Position numbers and translations under genes: made by a program. Shown here one piece after another: positions 1 through 9,419 of a stretch of 64,000 nt of DNA; the stretch's first letter is position 1; each line of letters begins with the position of its first letter. Source of the DNA: Mycobacterium colombiense (GTDB taxonomy: Bacteria > Actinomycetota > Actinomycetes > Mycobacteriales > Mycobacteriaceae); the NCBI RefSeq assembly GCF_003284935.1, contig NZ_QMEV01000004.1:1-64000 (forward strand), written 5' to 3'. A model generated the notes under the pieces. That model ran no database searches. It was not told where the DNA came from and worked only from the letters and a program-made list of their open reading frames with translations.

Positions 1-588
1 CACGCGCATGGTCGAGCCGTCGCGAAGCTCGTCGGCGACCCGGTTCAGATCCGGCGAGGCGCCCAGCAGATACACGTCCTGCGGGGCGTCCTGGTGGGCG
101 CCGAGGCTGGCCATCATGGTGTGGAACGCGGCGGTCGCATCGCCGCCGGGGGCTTCGGCCAGCGGCTGGGTGGCCAGCACGGTCGGCGGCGCGTCAGGAT
201 CGCCGTCGCCCGAACCCACCATCGACAGCGTGGCCGTCGCCTCATCCATCACCAGCGCCGCGCCCGGTCGCCCGGCCGCGCGCATCAGGGCGGCCACCGC
301 CTGCGACTCCGAGAGCACCGCCACGTTGTGGACGCCGGAATCCTCCAGGGCCCGCCGCAACCGGTCGGCGGCGGGGTGGTCGGTCCAGCACACCCGGGTG
401 CCGACCAGCCGGTGGTTCTCGTCGGCCAGCAGCCGGTTCGTGCCGACCACGGTCTCGGTCAGCGTCCCGATCGGATTGCCGGCGAGGTCGACGACGGATT
501 GGTCGATCACCTCCCCCTGCGCGCCCGGCCCGACGAGCGCCAAGCGGGCGACGGGGCCGGTGACCGCGACCCCCAAAACGACGTCCAT
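1..588 (-). CDS. DUF7159-like protein, N-terminal part (Rv0538-like)
   Basis: The frame is open from ATG at 588 to the window edge, giving 196 residues with no stop, so the gene continues to the left. It begins MDVVLGVAVTGPVARLALVG, the opening typical of the mycobacterial DUF7159 domain, whose fold is reminiscent of an actin-like ATPase domain. An AGGAG ribosome site lies about 8 bases upstream and decides the start. In M. tuberculosis the gene at this place, Rv0538, is a membrane protein with a proline/threonine-rich tail; that part would lie outside the window. The function is unknown. Identification rests on the N-terminal signature and on synteny with the divergent Rv0537c-like gene. Confidence 0.75.
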   Translation of the reverse strand, partial: MDVVLGVAVTGPVARLALVGPGAQGEVIDQSVVDLAGNPIGTLTETVVGTNRLLADENHRLVGTRVCWTDHPAADRLRRALEDSGVHNVAVLSESQAVAALMRAAGRPGAALVMDEATATLSMVGSGDGDPDAPPTVLATQPLAEAPGGDATAAFHTMMASLGAHQDAPQDVYLLGASPDLNRVADELRDGSTMRV

Positions 589-897
589 CCCGCTTCTCCT
601 TCACCCTGGCTACCCCGCAACCAGCATGTCCCGGCATCACTACACTTGCGATACCGTTGGCAGTGTCAGTCACTCAGGCGACAGGCTTTGCCTACTAGCG
701 CAGCGTAACCAGCTTTTCGAACGACAGGACGGTCGCCGCGGAATCGTCTCCGCCCCAGCGGTCGCTCCCAGCCACTGCCACGGCATCCGAACGGAGAATA
801 TGTTCGCAAGCGAGCAGTGCACTTGGCTCGGCGGGGTGATTCCCGGCCGAACACCCGAAACTGCGCCACGAATGTCGGTCCTTGAATCCCTGGGGGC
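589..897. other. Divergent intergenic region
   Basis: About 310 bases separate the minus-strand DUF7159-like gene from the plus-strand membrane protein gene, so promoters for both must lie here. Apart from the AGGAG ribosome site of the left gene, I see no convincing -10/-35 pair, repeat or small gene. Open frames crossing it on the minus strand lack mycobacterial codon bias and look like chance. Confidence 0.5.
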
Positions 898-2616
898 ATG
901 GTGAGCCAGAGCAGCGACGACACGCCTACCGGCCCCATCCGCGGTCAGGACGAGCAGGCGCCGGCGACCCGCATCATCCGCCCACACGCCACGGGTGGCG
1001 GCGTGCCGGCTCCCGCGGCGAGCGGGCGCTACCGGCACGTCGCCGGCGACCTGGCCGCGGTGGTGCTGCTGGTGCTCGCGCTGTTCCTGCCGTGGAACCT
1101 CTACTTCGGCCTGGGAATCCCGAACAGCAGCGCGACCTGGGCCGCGGTGTTGATCGCGGTGACGGTGCTGGCCGTCGCCGCCGTCGCCCTGGCGGGTTCC
1201 TGGCGCTCGAGCGGCGCGCGGTTCAACCCCGCGCGGGCCGCCCGGCTTCGCCTGGCGCTCAACGTCCCCTACCTGCTGCTGGTGCTCGGCTTCGTGGTGT
1301 TCGACGCGTACGAGACCGTCCGCCTGGGCGGCACGGTCAACGTGCCGGGCGGCGTCGGTCCGGGCGCGTGGGCCGGGGTCGCCGGCGCGCTGTTGAGCGC
1401 CCAGGCGGTGCCGGCCGGCGCACTGGCCGGACCGGTTCCGGCGGGCGACGAGTCCACCGGCTGGCACAGATCGGCGCGGGTCATCGGCGCGCTGTCGATG
1501 ATCGCGGCGGTGCTCAGCTTCGGTTTCAACCTGTACTGGCGGGTGCGGTACGCCCTGCAAAGCACCGGCGGCGCGCAGGAATTCGGCAAGCAGAACATCG
1601 CGGTGATCGTGACCGCGGTGGTGTATGGCGTGGTGGCATTGGTCGCGGTCCTGGTCGCCTCCAGGTGGCTGCTGCGCAGCGCCCGGGCGAGCCGGCTGAC
1701 CATCACCGCCCTCGGCGCCTCGACGCTGGCCGCCGGGATCCTGGTGTGGTTCTTGCCCGCCGGTCGTGACCTCGACGCGTTCCACGGCATCGCGCAGAAC
1801 ACGTCCACCGCCGGAGTCGGGTTCGAGGGCTACCTGGCGTGGGCGGCCGGGGCGGCGCTGTTCGCGCCGCGGGCGCTGTTCGGGCACCGCAACGCTTCGA
1901 CGACGGAGGAATCCGCGTGGCGCGAGACCGCCCGAAATGGCTTGCTGCTGATCGCCATCTGGTGCGTGGGGTCGGTGGCGATGCGGATCACCGACCTGGT
2001 CGTCGGCGTGATTCTGAATTACCCGTTCTCCCGGTACGACAGCATCGTGCTGGCCGCGTTCGATCTCATCACGGCGGTGCTGGCGTTCTGGCTGCGCCGC
2101 AGGCTGGCCACAATGTCGGCGCGGATGGTCACGTCGCTGTGCGGGCTGGTCGCCGCGCTCAGCGTCGCCCGCGTGATCGTGGGCGTCGAGCTGGCGCCGC
2201 GGTTCGCGGACTCGCCCAATTCGCCTGCGCTGCACCCGGTTTACGGCAACAACCTGGCCCAGCAGATCACCAGCACGTTCGACGTGACGTTGTGCGGCCT
2301 GGCGCTGGGCATCCTGGTGGCGGCCATCGTCACCGGGCAGTTGCGCGGTCGGCGGCTGGCCCGCCGCGCCGCCCGCCGGCGCGCCGCCGCGGCGAACGCG
2401 GCGGCACCGACCACCCGGGTCCCCGTCCCCCACGTGGCGGGACCGTCGGCCGCGGCGACCACCCGCATCCCCAGCGGCGCCGGCGCCGACCACGAACCGC
2501 CGACCACCGAGATCCCGCCGCTGGCGGGCGGGCCCCGGATCTTCCGCGGCGACGACACCGGAACGCGGCAGATCGCCGCGCAGAAGCCGCAGATCTACCG
2601 TCCGCCGCAGGGCTAG
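898..2616 (+). CDS. Polytopic integral membrane protein (Rv0537c-like)
   Basis: This 572-residue protein has a short polar N-terminus, about ten to eleven hydrophobic segments between residues 50 and 480, and a basic, alanine/proline/threonine-rich cytoplasmic tail. The tail repeats short T-T-R-I/V-P motifs, possible phosphorylation or protein-contact sites. It corresponds by position and character to M. tuberculosis Rv0537c, an integral membrane protein of unknown function. The start could be ATG 898 or GTG 901; no strong ribosome site separates them. It ends three bases before the convergent epimerase gene. I cannot assign a transport substrate or enzyme activity. Confidence 0.85.
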   Translation: MVSQSSDDTPTGPIRGQDEQAPATRIIRPHATGGGVPAPAASGRYRHVAGDLAAVVLLVLALFLPWNLYFGLGIPNSSATWAAVLIAVTVLAVAAVALAGSWRSSGARFNPARAARLRLALNVPYLLLVLGFVVFDAYETVRLGGTVNVPGGVGPGAWAGVAGALLSAQAVPAGALAGPVPAGDESTGWHRSARVIGALSMIAAVLSFGFNLYWRVRYALQSTGGAQEFGKQNIAVIVTAVVYGVVALVAVLVASRWLLRSARASRLTITALGASTLAAGILVWFLPAGRDLDAFHGIAQNTSTAGVGFEGYLAWAAGAALFAPRALFGHRNASTTEESAWRETARNGLLLIAIWCVGSVAMRITDLVVGVILNYPFSRYDSIVLAAFDLITAVLAFWLRRRLATMSARMVTSLCGLVAALSVARVIVGVELAPRFADSPNSPALHPVYGNNLAQQITSTFDVTLCGLALGILVAAIVTGQLRGRRLARRAARRRAAAANAAAPTTRVPVPHVAGPSAAATTRIPSGAGADHEPPTTEIPPLAGGPRIFRGDDTGTRQIAAQKPQIYRPPQG

Positions 2617-2619
2617 CGC

Positions 2620-3648
2620 TCACCGCAGGGGCGCGAACGCGAATTCACGCAGCCCGTCCCCGGGCGTGACGGCCGCACGGAACCCCAGCACCTCGGCGGC
2701 CCGGGACGGGTCGGCGACGATGTGGCGCACGTCGCCGCTGCGGTACTGTCCGGTGACCACCGGGGACAGCGAGCCGCCGCGTGCGTCGCACAGCGCGCCG
2801 GCCACCTCCAAAATCGAAATGGGTTGTCCCGAGCACACATTGACCGCGGTGAACCCCTCGCGTCGCTGCATGGCCGCGACGTTGGCGGCGGCCACGTCGT
2901 CGACGTGGACGAAATCGCGCATCTGGCCGCCGTCTTCGAAAACCCTTGGCGGATCGCCCTTTTCCAGCGCCGAGCGGAAGATGGCCGCCACCCCGGAGTA
3001 GGGGGTGTCGCGCGGCATGCCCGGACCGTAGACGTTGTGGTAGCGCAGCGCCACCACCGAGGCGCCCGTGGCCTCCGCCCAGGCCAGGGCGTAATGCTCT
3101 TGGGCGGTCTTGCTGGCGGCGTAGAGACTTCGCGGCCGCAGGCAGGCGTCCTCGCCGACCAGGCGCCAGTCCAGTTCCTCCCCGCCGAGCGGGCAGCGGT
3201 GCTCGAAGGCCCCGGCGTCGAGGTCGGCGCGCCGCCGCGGCAGCGGATCCACGGGCCCGTGCCGCTCGCAGTGATAGCTCCCCTGCCCGTAGACCACCAT
3301 CGACGAGGCCAGCACCAGGCGGCGCACCCCGGCGGCGAACATCTGGGCCAGCAGGACCGTGGTGGCCAGGTCGTTGTGGCCGCCGTAGGCGGGGGCGTCG
3401 GCGGCGTCCACGCCCGCACCCACCATCGCCGCCTGATGGCACACCACGTCCACGCCCGCCAGCAGGGGTGCCAGCGCGTCGGCGTCGCGCACGTCGACGC
3501 GGTGACATCCCCGCGGCAGCACCGCATTCGGGCCGTGCGCGGCGGGCAGCAACGCGTCCAGGGCGACCACCTCGTGTCCGGCCGCCCGCAGCGCGGCGTC
3601 CACCCGCGACCCGATGAACCCGGCCGCCCCGGTCAGCAGCACCCTCAC
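2620..3648 (-). CDS. galE3: NAD-dependent sugar epimerase/dehydratase (GalE3-like)
   Basis: This is an extended short-chain dehydrogenase of 342 residues. The N-terminal Rossmann motif VLLTGAAGFIGSRV binds NAD, and the active-site Tyr-x3-Lys appears in YAASKTAQEHYAL. It should act on a nucleotide sugar in the cytoplasm; the exact substrate cannot be read from the sequence, and M. tuberculosis Rv0536 is named galE3 only by similarity. The GTG at 3648 was chosen because it overlaps the stop of the upstream phosphorylase by four bases (GTGA), the usual coupling here. A longer frame reaches further upstream but only overlaps the neighbour. The pair probably forms one operon. Confidence 0.9.
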   Translation of the reverse strand: MRVLLTGAAGFIGSRVDAALRAAGHEVVALDALLPAAHGPNAVLPRGCHRVDVRDADALAPLLAGVDVVCHQAAMVGAGVDAADAPAYGGHNDLATTVLLAQMFAAGVRRLVLASSMVVYGQGSYHCERHGPVDPLPRRRADLDAGAFEHRCPLGGEELDWRLVGEDACLRPRSLYAASKTAQEHYALAWAEATGASVVALRYHNVYGPGMPRDTPYSGVAAIFRSALEKGDPPRVFEDGGQMRDFVHVDDVAAANVAAMQRREGFTAVNVCSGQPISILEVAGALCDARGGSLSPVVTGQYRSGDVRHIVADPSRAAEVLGFRAAVTPGDGLREFAFAPLR

Positions 3649-4439
3649 GGCAGCTCGATGGGCAAGGTGACGCCCGCGTGCGGCAGGCAGTGCGTGCAGC
3701 TGCGCTCGGCGGCGACCCGGGCGATCGCCTGGCGCACCAGCGTCTTGAACACTTCGACGTTCTTCTCGAATTGCGCGAACACGTCGACCGTCTTCACGCC
3801 CTCGCCCGCGTTCACCCCGGCATCCAGGTCGGTCACCAAAGCGATTGCCGCGTAGCACATTTCGAGTTCACGGGCGAGCACCGCCTCGGGATAGCCGGTC
3901 ATGTTCACCAGCGAGAAACCGGCCGAGGCGAACCACCGGCTTTCGGCGCGGGTGGAAAAGCGCGGTCCCTGGATCACCACCATGGTGCCGCCGTCGACGA
4001 CGTCGGGCAGGCCGGTGACCGCGTCGCGCAGCGCCGGGCAGTACGGGTCGGCGAAGTCGACGTGGATGCCGCCGGAGTCGAAATAGGTGTCGGCGCGGCC
4101 GCGGGTGCGGTCGACGAGCTGGTCGGGCACCACGACGGCGCCCGGGCCGAGTTCGGGGTTGAGGCTGCCCACCGCGCACGGCGCGAGCACCCGCCGCACG
4201 CCGAGCTTGCGCAGCGCCCACATGTTGGCCCGATACGGCACGGTGTGCGCGGAGAATTCGTGCTTGGCGCCGTGGCGGGGCAGGAAGGCCACCTCGTGGT
4301 CGCCGATGGCGCCGACGGTGACCGGGGCGCTGGGCGGCCCGTAGGGAGTGTCGACGGTGACGTCGTGGGTGTCGGATCCGAAGAAGGTGTAGAAGCCGCT
4401 GCCGCCGATGACTCCGAGCATCCGACCATTGTGGTGCAT
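3645..4439 (-). CDS. mtnP: S-methyl-5'-thioadenosine phosphorylase family
   Basis: This 264-residue PNP/MTAP-family enzyme matches M. tuberculosis Rv0535. Visible family motifs are GVIGGSGFY near the N-terminus (phosphate binding), FLPRHG, VVIQGPRFSTRAES, and NMTGYPEAVLARE with a following D-A-G (purine and ribose site). The expected reaction is phosphorolysis of methylthioadenosine to adenine and methylthioribose phosphate, salvaging the by-product of polyamine or quorum-type chemistry. Substrate choice between MTA and other purine nucleosides is not certain from motifs. ATG 4439 and a second ATG seven codons later are both possible; the longer form matches the M. tuberculosis protein. It is divergent from menA and coupled to the downstream epimerase. 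Confidence 0.93.
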   Translation of the reverse strand: MHHNGRMLGVIGGSGFYTFFGSDTHDVTVDTPYGPPSAPVTVGAIGDHEVAFLPRHGAKHEFSAHTVPYRANMWALRKLGVRRVLAPCAVGSLNPELGPGAVVVPDQLVDRTRGRADTYFDSGGIHVDFADPYCPALRDAVTGLPDVVDGGTMVVIQGPRFSTRAESRWFASAGFSLVNMTGYPEAVLARELEMCYAAIALVTDLDAGVNAGEGVKTVDVFAQFEKNVEVFKTLVRQAIARVAAERSCTHCLPHAGVTLPIELP

Positions 4440-4504
4440 GACGCCTCCGGCGATCGCCGGTGCGGGCGCGCGGGCCGCGGCCCGCGTCCTGGCAGGATGT
4501 TCGT

Positions 4505-5377
4505 GTGGCCAATTTCGGGCAGTGGATTTCGGGTGCGCGGCCGCGGACGTTGCCCAACGCGGTCGCGCCGGTGGTCGCGGGCACCGGGGCGGCGGCGTGG
4601 CTGGGGTCCGCGGTGTGGTGGAAGGCGTTGCTGGCGCTGGCCGTCGCGCTCGCGCTCACCATCGGCGTCAACTACGCCAACGACTACTCCGACGGCATCC
4701 GTGGCACCGACGACGACCGGGCCGGGCCGGTGCGCCTGGTCGGCTCGCGGCTGGCGGCGCCGCGCGCGGTGCTGGCCGCCGCGGTCACCAGCCTGACCGT
4801 CGGCGCGCTGGCCGGCCTCGCGCTGGCGCTGTGCAGCGCGCCGTGGCTGATCGCGGTGGGCGCGGCCTGCATCGCCGGGGCGTGGCTGTACACCGGCGGG
4901 TCGAAACCCTACGGCTACGCCGGTTTTGGCGAGATCGCGGTGTTCCTGTTCTTCGGGCTCGTCGCCGTGCTGGGCACCCAGTACACCCAGGCGCTGCGGG
5001 TGGACTGGGTGGGGCTGGTGCTGGCGGTGTCGATCGGGGCGTTGTCCTCCTCGGTGCTGGTGGCCAACAACCTGCGGGACATTCCGACCGACGCGCGCTC
5101 GGGCAAGATCACGCTGGCGGTGCGGCTGGGCGATGCCCGCACGCGGATGCTGTATCAGGCGCTGCTGGGGACCGCCGGGGTGTTGACCCTGGTGCTCATG
5201 GTGGCGACGCCGTGGTGCGCCGTTGGATTGGTGGCCACACCGCTGGCCCTGCGGGCGGCGGCGCCGGTGCGCGCCGGTCGCGGCGGGCCGGAGCTGATCC
5301 CGGTGTTGCGCGACACCGGGCTGGCGATGGTGGTGTGGGCGATCGCGGTCGCAACGGCGTTGGCCGTGGCTACCTAA
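4505..5377 (+). CDS. menA: 1,4-dihydroxy-2-naphthoate polyprenyltransferase
   Basis: MenA attaches the polyprenyl tail to 1,4-dihydroxy-2-naphthoate in the inner membrane, the committing membrane step of menaquinone synthesis. The 290-residue protein is a UbiA-family enzyme with multiple hydrophobic helices. The prenyl-diphosphate/Mg site is seen in [17 protein letters not shown] near residue 60, and the second aspartate motif in [14 protein letters not shown] near residue 190. The GTG start at 4505 gives the N-terminus [18 protein letters not shown], which lines up with the known mycobacterial protein; the earlier in-frame ATG adds an unlikely basic leader. It is transcribed away from the phosphorylase gene and is followed by fabH on the same strand. 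Confidence 0.96.
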   Translation: MANFGQWISGARPRTLPNAVAPVVAGTGAAAWLGSAVWWKALLALAVALALTIGVNYANDYSDGIRGTDDDRAGPVRLVGSRLAAPRAVLAAAVTSLTVGALAGLALALCSAPWLIAVGAACIAGAWLYTGGSKPYGYAGFGEIAVFLFFGLVAVLGTQYTQALRVDWVGLVLAVSIGALSSSVLVANNLRDIPTDARSGKITLAVRLGDARTRMLYQALLGTAGVLTLVLMVATPWCAVGLVATPLALRAAAPVRAGRGGPELIPVLRDTGLAMVVWAIAVATALAVAT

Positions 5378-5474
5378 CGACGAGGCAAGGGCTACCCACA
5401 GTGCGGGCAAAGACCCCCGAGCGCGGCGCTTCTGGGGTACCTTTGCGTCTGCTCGGCGATAGCGGAGGACCGCA

Positions 5475-6482
5475 ATGAACCAGATTGCCGCGACCAGCGG
5501 GCCCACGAACATCGGCTTGCTCAGCGTGGGGTCATACCGCCCCGAGCGGGTGGTCACCAACGACGAGCTCTGCGAGAACATCGACTCGTCCGACGAGTGG
5601 ATCTTCACGCGGACCGGGATCAAGACCCGCCGGTTCGCCAGGCGCGACGAATCCGTCACCTCCATGGCCACCGAGGCCGGGCTGGAGGCGATCACCAAGG
5701 CGTCCCTCGAGCCATCCGACATCGATTGCGTCCTCGTCGCCACCAGCACCCATTTCACCCAGACCCCGCCGTGCGCGCCGGCGGTCGCGACGGCGTTGGG
5801 TGCCACCGGCGTGCCCGCCTTCGACATCTCGGCGGGCTGCGCGGGCTTCGGCTACGCGCTGGGCGTGGCGGCCGACATGATTCGCGGCGGGACGGCCGCC
5901 AAGGTGTTGGTGCTCGGTTCGGAGAAGCTGTCCTGCACCGTGGACATGACGGACCGGAGCAACTGCTTCATCTTCGCCGACGGCGCGGCCGGGGTGGTGG
6001 TGGGCGAGACACCCGACCAGGGCATCGGACCCACCGTGTGGGGCAGCGACGGCGCGCACGCCTCCGCCATCCGACAGGACATCGAGTGGATCGACTTCCT
6101 GGACAACCGCACCGGCGAGCGCCCGTACCTGCGCCTCGAAGGCAGCGCGGTGTTCCGGTGGGCGGCGTTCGAGATGGGCAAGGTCGGCCGGCAGGCGATG
6201 GACGCGGCGGGTGTGCGGCCCGACGAGATCGACGTGTTCCTGCCGCACCAGGCCAACAGCCGGATCAACGAGGTGCTGGCCAAGAGCCTCGATCTGCGCC
6301 CGGAAGCGGTCGTGGCCAACGACATCGAGCACACCGGGAACACCTCCGCCGCGTCCATCCCGCTGGCGATGGCCGAATTGCTGGCGACCGGCGCGGCCAA
6401 GGCCGGCGACCTGGCCCTGCTGCTCGGTTACGGCGCGGGCCTGAGCTACGCGGCCCAGGTCGTCCGGCTGCCGAGCGGCTAA
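5475..6482 (+). CDS. fabH: Beta-ketoacyl-ACP synthase III
   Basis: FabH condenses the long-chain acyl-CoA made by FAS-I with malonyl-AcpM, so it links FAS-I to the FAS-II mycolate elongation cycle in mycobacteria. The 335-residue protein keeps the catalytic triad: Cys in [12 protein letters not shown] near residue 120, His in LPHQANSRI near 255 and Asn in HTGNTSAAS near 290. A GGAGG ribosome site precedes ATG 5475. About 35 bases upstream a TACCTT hexamer could be a -10 element, without a clear -35. Its stop overlaps the convergent DUF4229 gene. Confidence is high. Confidence 0.97.
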   Translation: MNQIAATSGPTNIGLLSVGSYRPERVVTNDELCENIDSSDEWIFTRTGIKTRRFARRDESVTSMATEAGLEAITKASLEPSDIDCVLVATSTHFTQTPPCAPAVATALGATGVPAFDISAGCAGFGYALGVAADMIRGGTAAKVLVLGSEKLSCTVDMTDRSNCFIFADGAAGVVVGETPDQGIGPTVWGSDGAHASAIRQDIEWIDFLDNRTGERPYLRLEGSAVFRWAAFEMGKVGRQAMDAAGVRPDEIDVFLPHQANSRINEVLAKSLDLRPEAVVANDIEHTGNTSAASIPLAMAELLATGAAKAGDLALLLGYGAGLSYAAQVVRLPSG

Positions 6483-6862
6483 CCGCGCCCTGATTCTTGG
6501 TCGCCGCCCCCGTCGGGTGGCGCGTCGCCGTGCAGCCGGGCCTGGAGCAGTTCGCGCTCCCGGCGGCGTCGTTCCCCGGCGATCGCGAGCGCGGCGGTGG
6601 CCCGGCGGCGCAGCGGGGCGAACACCCAGATGCCCAGCGGCATCGCGATGATCAGCGCGAACAGCACGGCCACCACGATCGGGAACTGGCTGATGCCCGC
6701 CAGGCGGGCCACCCCGTAGATCACGCCGGTGAGCGCGGCCGCCAGCAGCACCCGCGCCGCCATGTACGCCAACACGGGCACGGCGACGCGGTTTTCGGCG
6801 CGTGGCGCCGCGCCCTCGTTCGGTGCGTTCCCGGTGCTGTCGTCGCTAGCTTCGTGTGACAC
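6479..6862 (-). CDS. DUF4229-type small membrane protein (Rv0531-like)
   Basis: A 127-residue protein with a polar N-terminal 25 residues, two hydrophobic helices (around residues 30-48 and 55-80) and a strongly charged Arg/Glu-rich C-terminal helix. This layout and the sequence between the helices fit the actinobacterial DUF4229 family. In M. tuberculosis Rv0531 has this place; the PE_PGRS gene Rv0532 that lies next to it there is missing here. It starts at GTG 6862 and converges on fabH with overlapping stop codons. Function unknown. Confidence 0.8.
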   Translation of the reverse strand: MSHEASDDSTGNAPNEGAAPRAENRVAVPVLAYMAARVLLAAALTGVIYGVARLAGISQFPIVVAVLFALIIAMPLGIWVFAPLRRRATAALAIAGERRRRERELLQARLHGDAPPDGGGDQESGRG

Positions 6863-6908
6863 AGGCTGAGCCTACGGCGCGGGTATATTCGCCCACAGGA
6901 GGTGTTGC

Positions 6909-7070
6909 GTGCTCTACCTGCTGCTCGTCGTGATTTTGGGGACGCTGATCTACGTTGGCTGGCGTGCTGCGCGATCGCAGGCCCATCGGCCGAAGACGCG
7001 CGTCATCGGGCCCGACGACGATCCGGATTTCTTGCGGCGGTTGGGTCACGGCGACAACAACCCGCGCTAA
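6909..7070 (+). CDS. Small single-pass membrane protein (Rv0530A-like)
   Basis: A 53-residue protein: one N-terminal hydrophobic helix (LYLLLVVILGTLIYVGW) followed by a basic stretch and an acidic DDDPDF motif. The GTG at 6909 is preceded by a perfect AGGAGG site at 6898-6903, which makes the gene convincing despite its size. It matches a small conserved mycobacterial gene at the same place in M. tuberculosis. The stop overlaps that of the convergent EspI-like ATPase gene by two bases. Role unknown. Confidence 0.8.
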   Translation: MLYLLLVVILGTLIYVGWRAARSQAHRPKTRVIGPDDDPDFLRRLGHGDNNPR

Positions 7071-8374
7071 CCCAGCACTCCCGGGTTGTGCTGGTCGCCG
7101 GGGAATCCGTCGGCGACGACGGCGGCCAGCTCGGTGAGCGCTTCGCGCGTCCCGCGCCGTAGCCGGTCCAATTCGATCTCGGCGCCCTCTTCGAGGTGCG
7201 GGTCGAACGGCACCAGCTGAACCGCCCGGCAGCGCCGGGAGAAGTGGTCGATCACCTTGTTCATGTCGACCTTGCCCGGGCGAGACTTCACCCCGTTGAT
7301 GACCGCGATGGAGTTGCGGACCAGGTTCTCGTGGCCGTGGGCGTCCAGCCAGTCCAGCGTCGCCGAGGCGCTGCGGGCGCCGTCGATGGACGCCGAGCTG
7401 ACCACGATGAGCGCGTCCGCCTTCTGCAGCACCGAGCTCATCACCGAGTGCAGCAACCCGGGCCCGCAGTCGGTGAGCACCAGGCCGTAGAACCGTTCCA
7501 GGATGTCGAGGATCCGCTCGTAGTCCTGCGCGCTGAACGCCTCGGATACGGCGGGGTCCGTCTCGGACGCCAGCACCTCCAGGCCGCTCGGCCCCTTGGA
7601 GGTGTAGCGGCGCACATCGCTGTACCGCTCGATGGTTCCGGCGTCGTGCAGCAGCTGGCGCACCGTCGCGGCCGTCTCCAGCGGGATCTTCTGGCTCAGC
7701 GTGCCGCGGTCGGGGTTGGCGTCCACGGCCACCACCCGGTCACCGCGGATCGAGGCGAAGGTGGCGCCCAGCGTCGCGGCGATCGTGGTCTTGCCGACGC
7801 CGCCCTTGAGCGACAGGAACGCCACCCGGTAGGAACCCCGCAGGGGCCGGTTCACCTGGGCGACCAGGTTGTTGTACCGGGTGGCCCGCGGGCTCTCGCC
7901 CAGGTTGATCAGCCCGCCGGACAGCTTGAACAGCAGCAGCCGCCATCCGTCGGAGGGCGGTGGGGCGACCGGCCGCAGCAACATGCCGGTGGACAGTTCC
8001 GGATACGGGGTGTGCGGCAGGCGCTCGGGACGCTGCGGCACCCCCTTGATCTGGGTCGGCGGCGCGTCCGGGCCGGTGTAGTAGGCGCCGTACGCCGTCG
8101 GGTCGACGCGCGGGATGCCGGTCACCGGCGTGGCGTCCCAGGGCGGCATCCCGCCCGGCCTGGGCGCCGGGGGCGGCGCGGCGGGCTGACGTTCGGGACC
8201 GGGGACGCGGCGTTCGGTGCGGAATCCGGCGAAGGCACGGGTGGGGGCGTCACCGCCGGAGTCGGCCTGCGGTGGGGCGGCCTCCGGCTGGTCCGTCGCC
8301 GACGGCGTCTGCGGGGGAATCTGGGTGGTCGGTTGTTCGGGCGCCCCCACGCCCGTCGTTGGATGCTCGGTCAC
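7067..8374 (-). CDS. EspI-like MinD/ParA-type ATPase (Rv0530-like)
   Basis: The 435-residue protein has a proline/threonine-rich, probably disordered first 150 residues and a C-terminal P-loop ATPase domain. The deviant Walker A motif is SLKGGVGKTTIAATLG near residue 195, followed by AVDANPDRGTLS and the LVLTDCGPG Walker B-like segment. This resembles EspI and related ATPases linked to type VII secretion, although no ESX core genes adjoin it; M. tuberculosis Rv0530 sits at the same place. GTG 8374 has a GGGGGAG ribosome site and avoids overlap with ccsA; a longer frame exists but runs into ccsA. It may be co-transcribed with the cytochrome c maturation genes upstream. Substrate unknown. Confidence 0.88.
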   Translation of the reverse strand: MTEHPTTGVGAPEQPTTQIPPQTPSATDQPEAAPPQADSGGDAPTRAFAGFRTERRVPGPERQPAAPPPAPRPGGMPPWDATPVTGIPRVDPTAYGAYYTGPDAPPTQIKGVPQRPERLPHTPYPELSTGMLLRPVAPPPSDGWRLLLFKLSGGLINLGESPRATRYNNLVAQVNRPLRGSYRVAFLSLKGGVGKTTIAATLGATFASIRGDRVVAVDANPDRGTLSQKIPLETAATVRQLLHDAGTIERYSDVRRYTSKGPSGLEVLASETDPAVSEAFSAQDYERILDILERFYGLVLTDCGPGLLHSVMSSVLQKADALIVVSSASIDGARSASATLDWLDAHGHENLVRNSIAVINGVKSRPGKVDMNKVIDHFSRRCRAVQLVPFDPHLEEGAEIELDRLRRGTREALTELAAVVADGFPGDQHNPGVLG

Positions 8375-8435
8375 TGCACTCCCCCTTGTCGTGCGTTTTT
8401 CCCGTTTCGTTCCTATTCGGGCCGGTTGTGCACCG

Positions 8436-9419
8436 TCACCCGACGCCCGCATACGAATGCAGGCCGACAGTGACCAGGTTAACGAAGAACAGATTGAAGA
8501 CCATGGCCACGAACCCCGCCACATTGATCCAGGCGGCCTTGCGGTCCCGCCATCCCGCGGTCGACCTGGCGTGCAGGTAGGCGGCGTAAATCACCCAGGC
8601 GACAAAAGACACCGTCTCCTTGGGATCCCAGCCCCAATATCGGCCCCACGCTTCCTCGGCCCAGATGGCCCCGAAAATGACGCCGAAACCGAACACCGGA
8701 AAGGCGAAAATCGTCGTCCGGTAGGCGATGCGGTCCAGCGTCTGCGCGTCGGGGAACCGTTGCACCAGCCGGCTCAGCGCGCTGTGCGTCCCGCGGTCGG
8801 GGTCCGCCAGCGGCGACGTGCGCAGCAGGAACAGGATGCTGGCGATGCCGGCGACCAGGAAGACCCCCGACCCCAGGCTGACCACCGACACGTGGATGGG
8901 CAGCCAGTAGGACTGCAGGGCGGGCATCACCGGCGCGGCATTGGTGTAGAGCCAGCGACCGGACACCGTCAGCAGGATCAGCACCGGCAGCAGCAGGAAA
9001 ACCCACAGCGGCCGGTATTGCGGGCGGCGCAGCACGACCGCCCCCGCGATCAACCCGCACAGGCACGTCAGGTTGATGAATTCGTACATGTTGCCCCACG
9101 GCACCCGCAGGGTGGCCAGGCCGCGCAGCACCAGGCAGCCCAGCAGCAGTCCGATGCCCAGGTACACCACGGCCAGCCCGGACCGACCGACGCGCTCGTC
9201 GATCGGGCGCTGGGTTGCCTCTTCCACCACGCCGGGGGTGGCGGAATCGGCGCTGACGGCGCCGGCCAGCACCCGGGCGCGCTGATCGGCGCGGCGCCCG
9301 CCGGCGTAGGCCAGCTCGAAGGCCAGCAACAGCAGCGCGATCACCAGCGCGACCACCGCGGACGTGAACGCCCAGTCGGAGTAGCGGGCCAGCTCGATGT
9401 TGACGTGCACCGTATTCAT
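8436..9419 (-). CDS. ccsA: Cytochrome c biogenesis protein CcsA (System II haem lyase)
   Basis: CcsA works with ResB to carry haem across the membrane and attach it to apocytochrome c. The 327-residue protein has about eight transmembrane helices and the tryptophan-rich haem-binding WGxWD signature, seen as GRYWGWDPKE near residue 255. Conserved histidines flank the helices. Its ATG at 9419 overlaps the resB stop by four bases (ATGA), so the two are translationally coupled. It is the last coupled gene of the hemL-to-ccsA series. Confidence 0.95.
   Translation of the reverse strand: MNTVHVNIELARYSDWAFTSAVVALVIALLLLAFELAYAGGRRADQRARVLAGAVSADSATPGVVEEATQRPIDERVGRSGLAVVYLGIGLLLGCLVLRGLATLRVPWGNMYEFINLTCLCGLIAGAVVLRRPQYRPLWVFLLLPVLILLTVSGRWLYTNAAPVMPALQSYWLPIHVSVVSLGSGVFLVAGIASILFLLRTSPLADPDRGTHSALSRLVQRFPDAQTLDRIAYRTTIFAFPVFGFGVIFGAIWAEEAWGRYWGWDPKETVSFVAWVIYAAYLHARSTAGWRDRKAAWINVAGFVAMVFNLFFVNLVTVGLHSYAGVG

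Noticed and set aside
670..2493. A 607-codon minus-strand frame
   Set aside because: Antisense to the polytopic membrane protein; no ribosome site and low-complexity Arg/Gln/Gly composition.
3974..5827. A 617-codon minus-strand frame
   Set aside because: Antisense to menA and the start of fabH and in another frame of the phosphorylase gene; no ribosome site.
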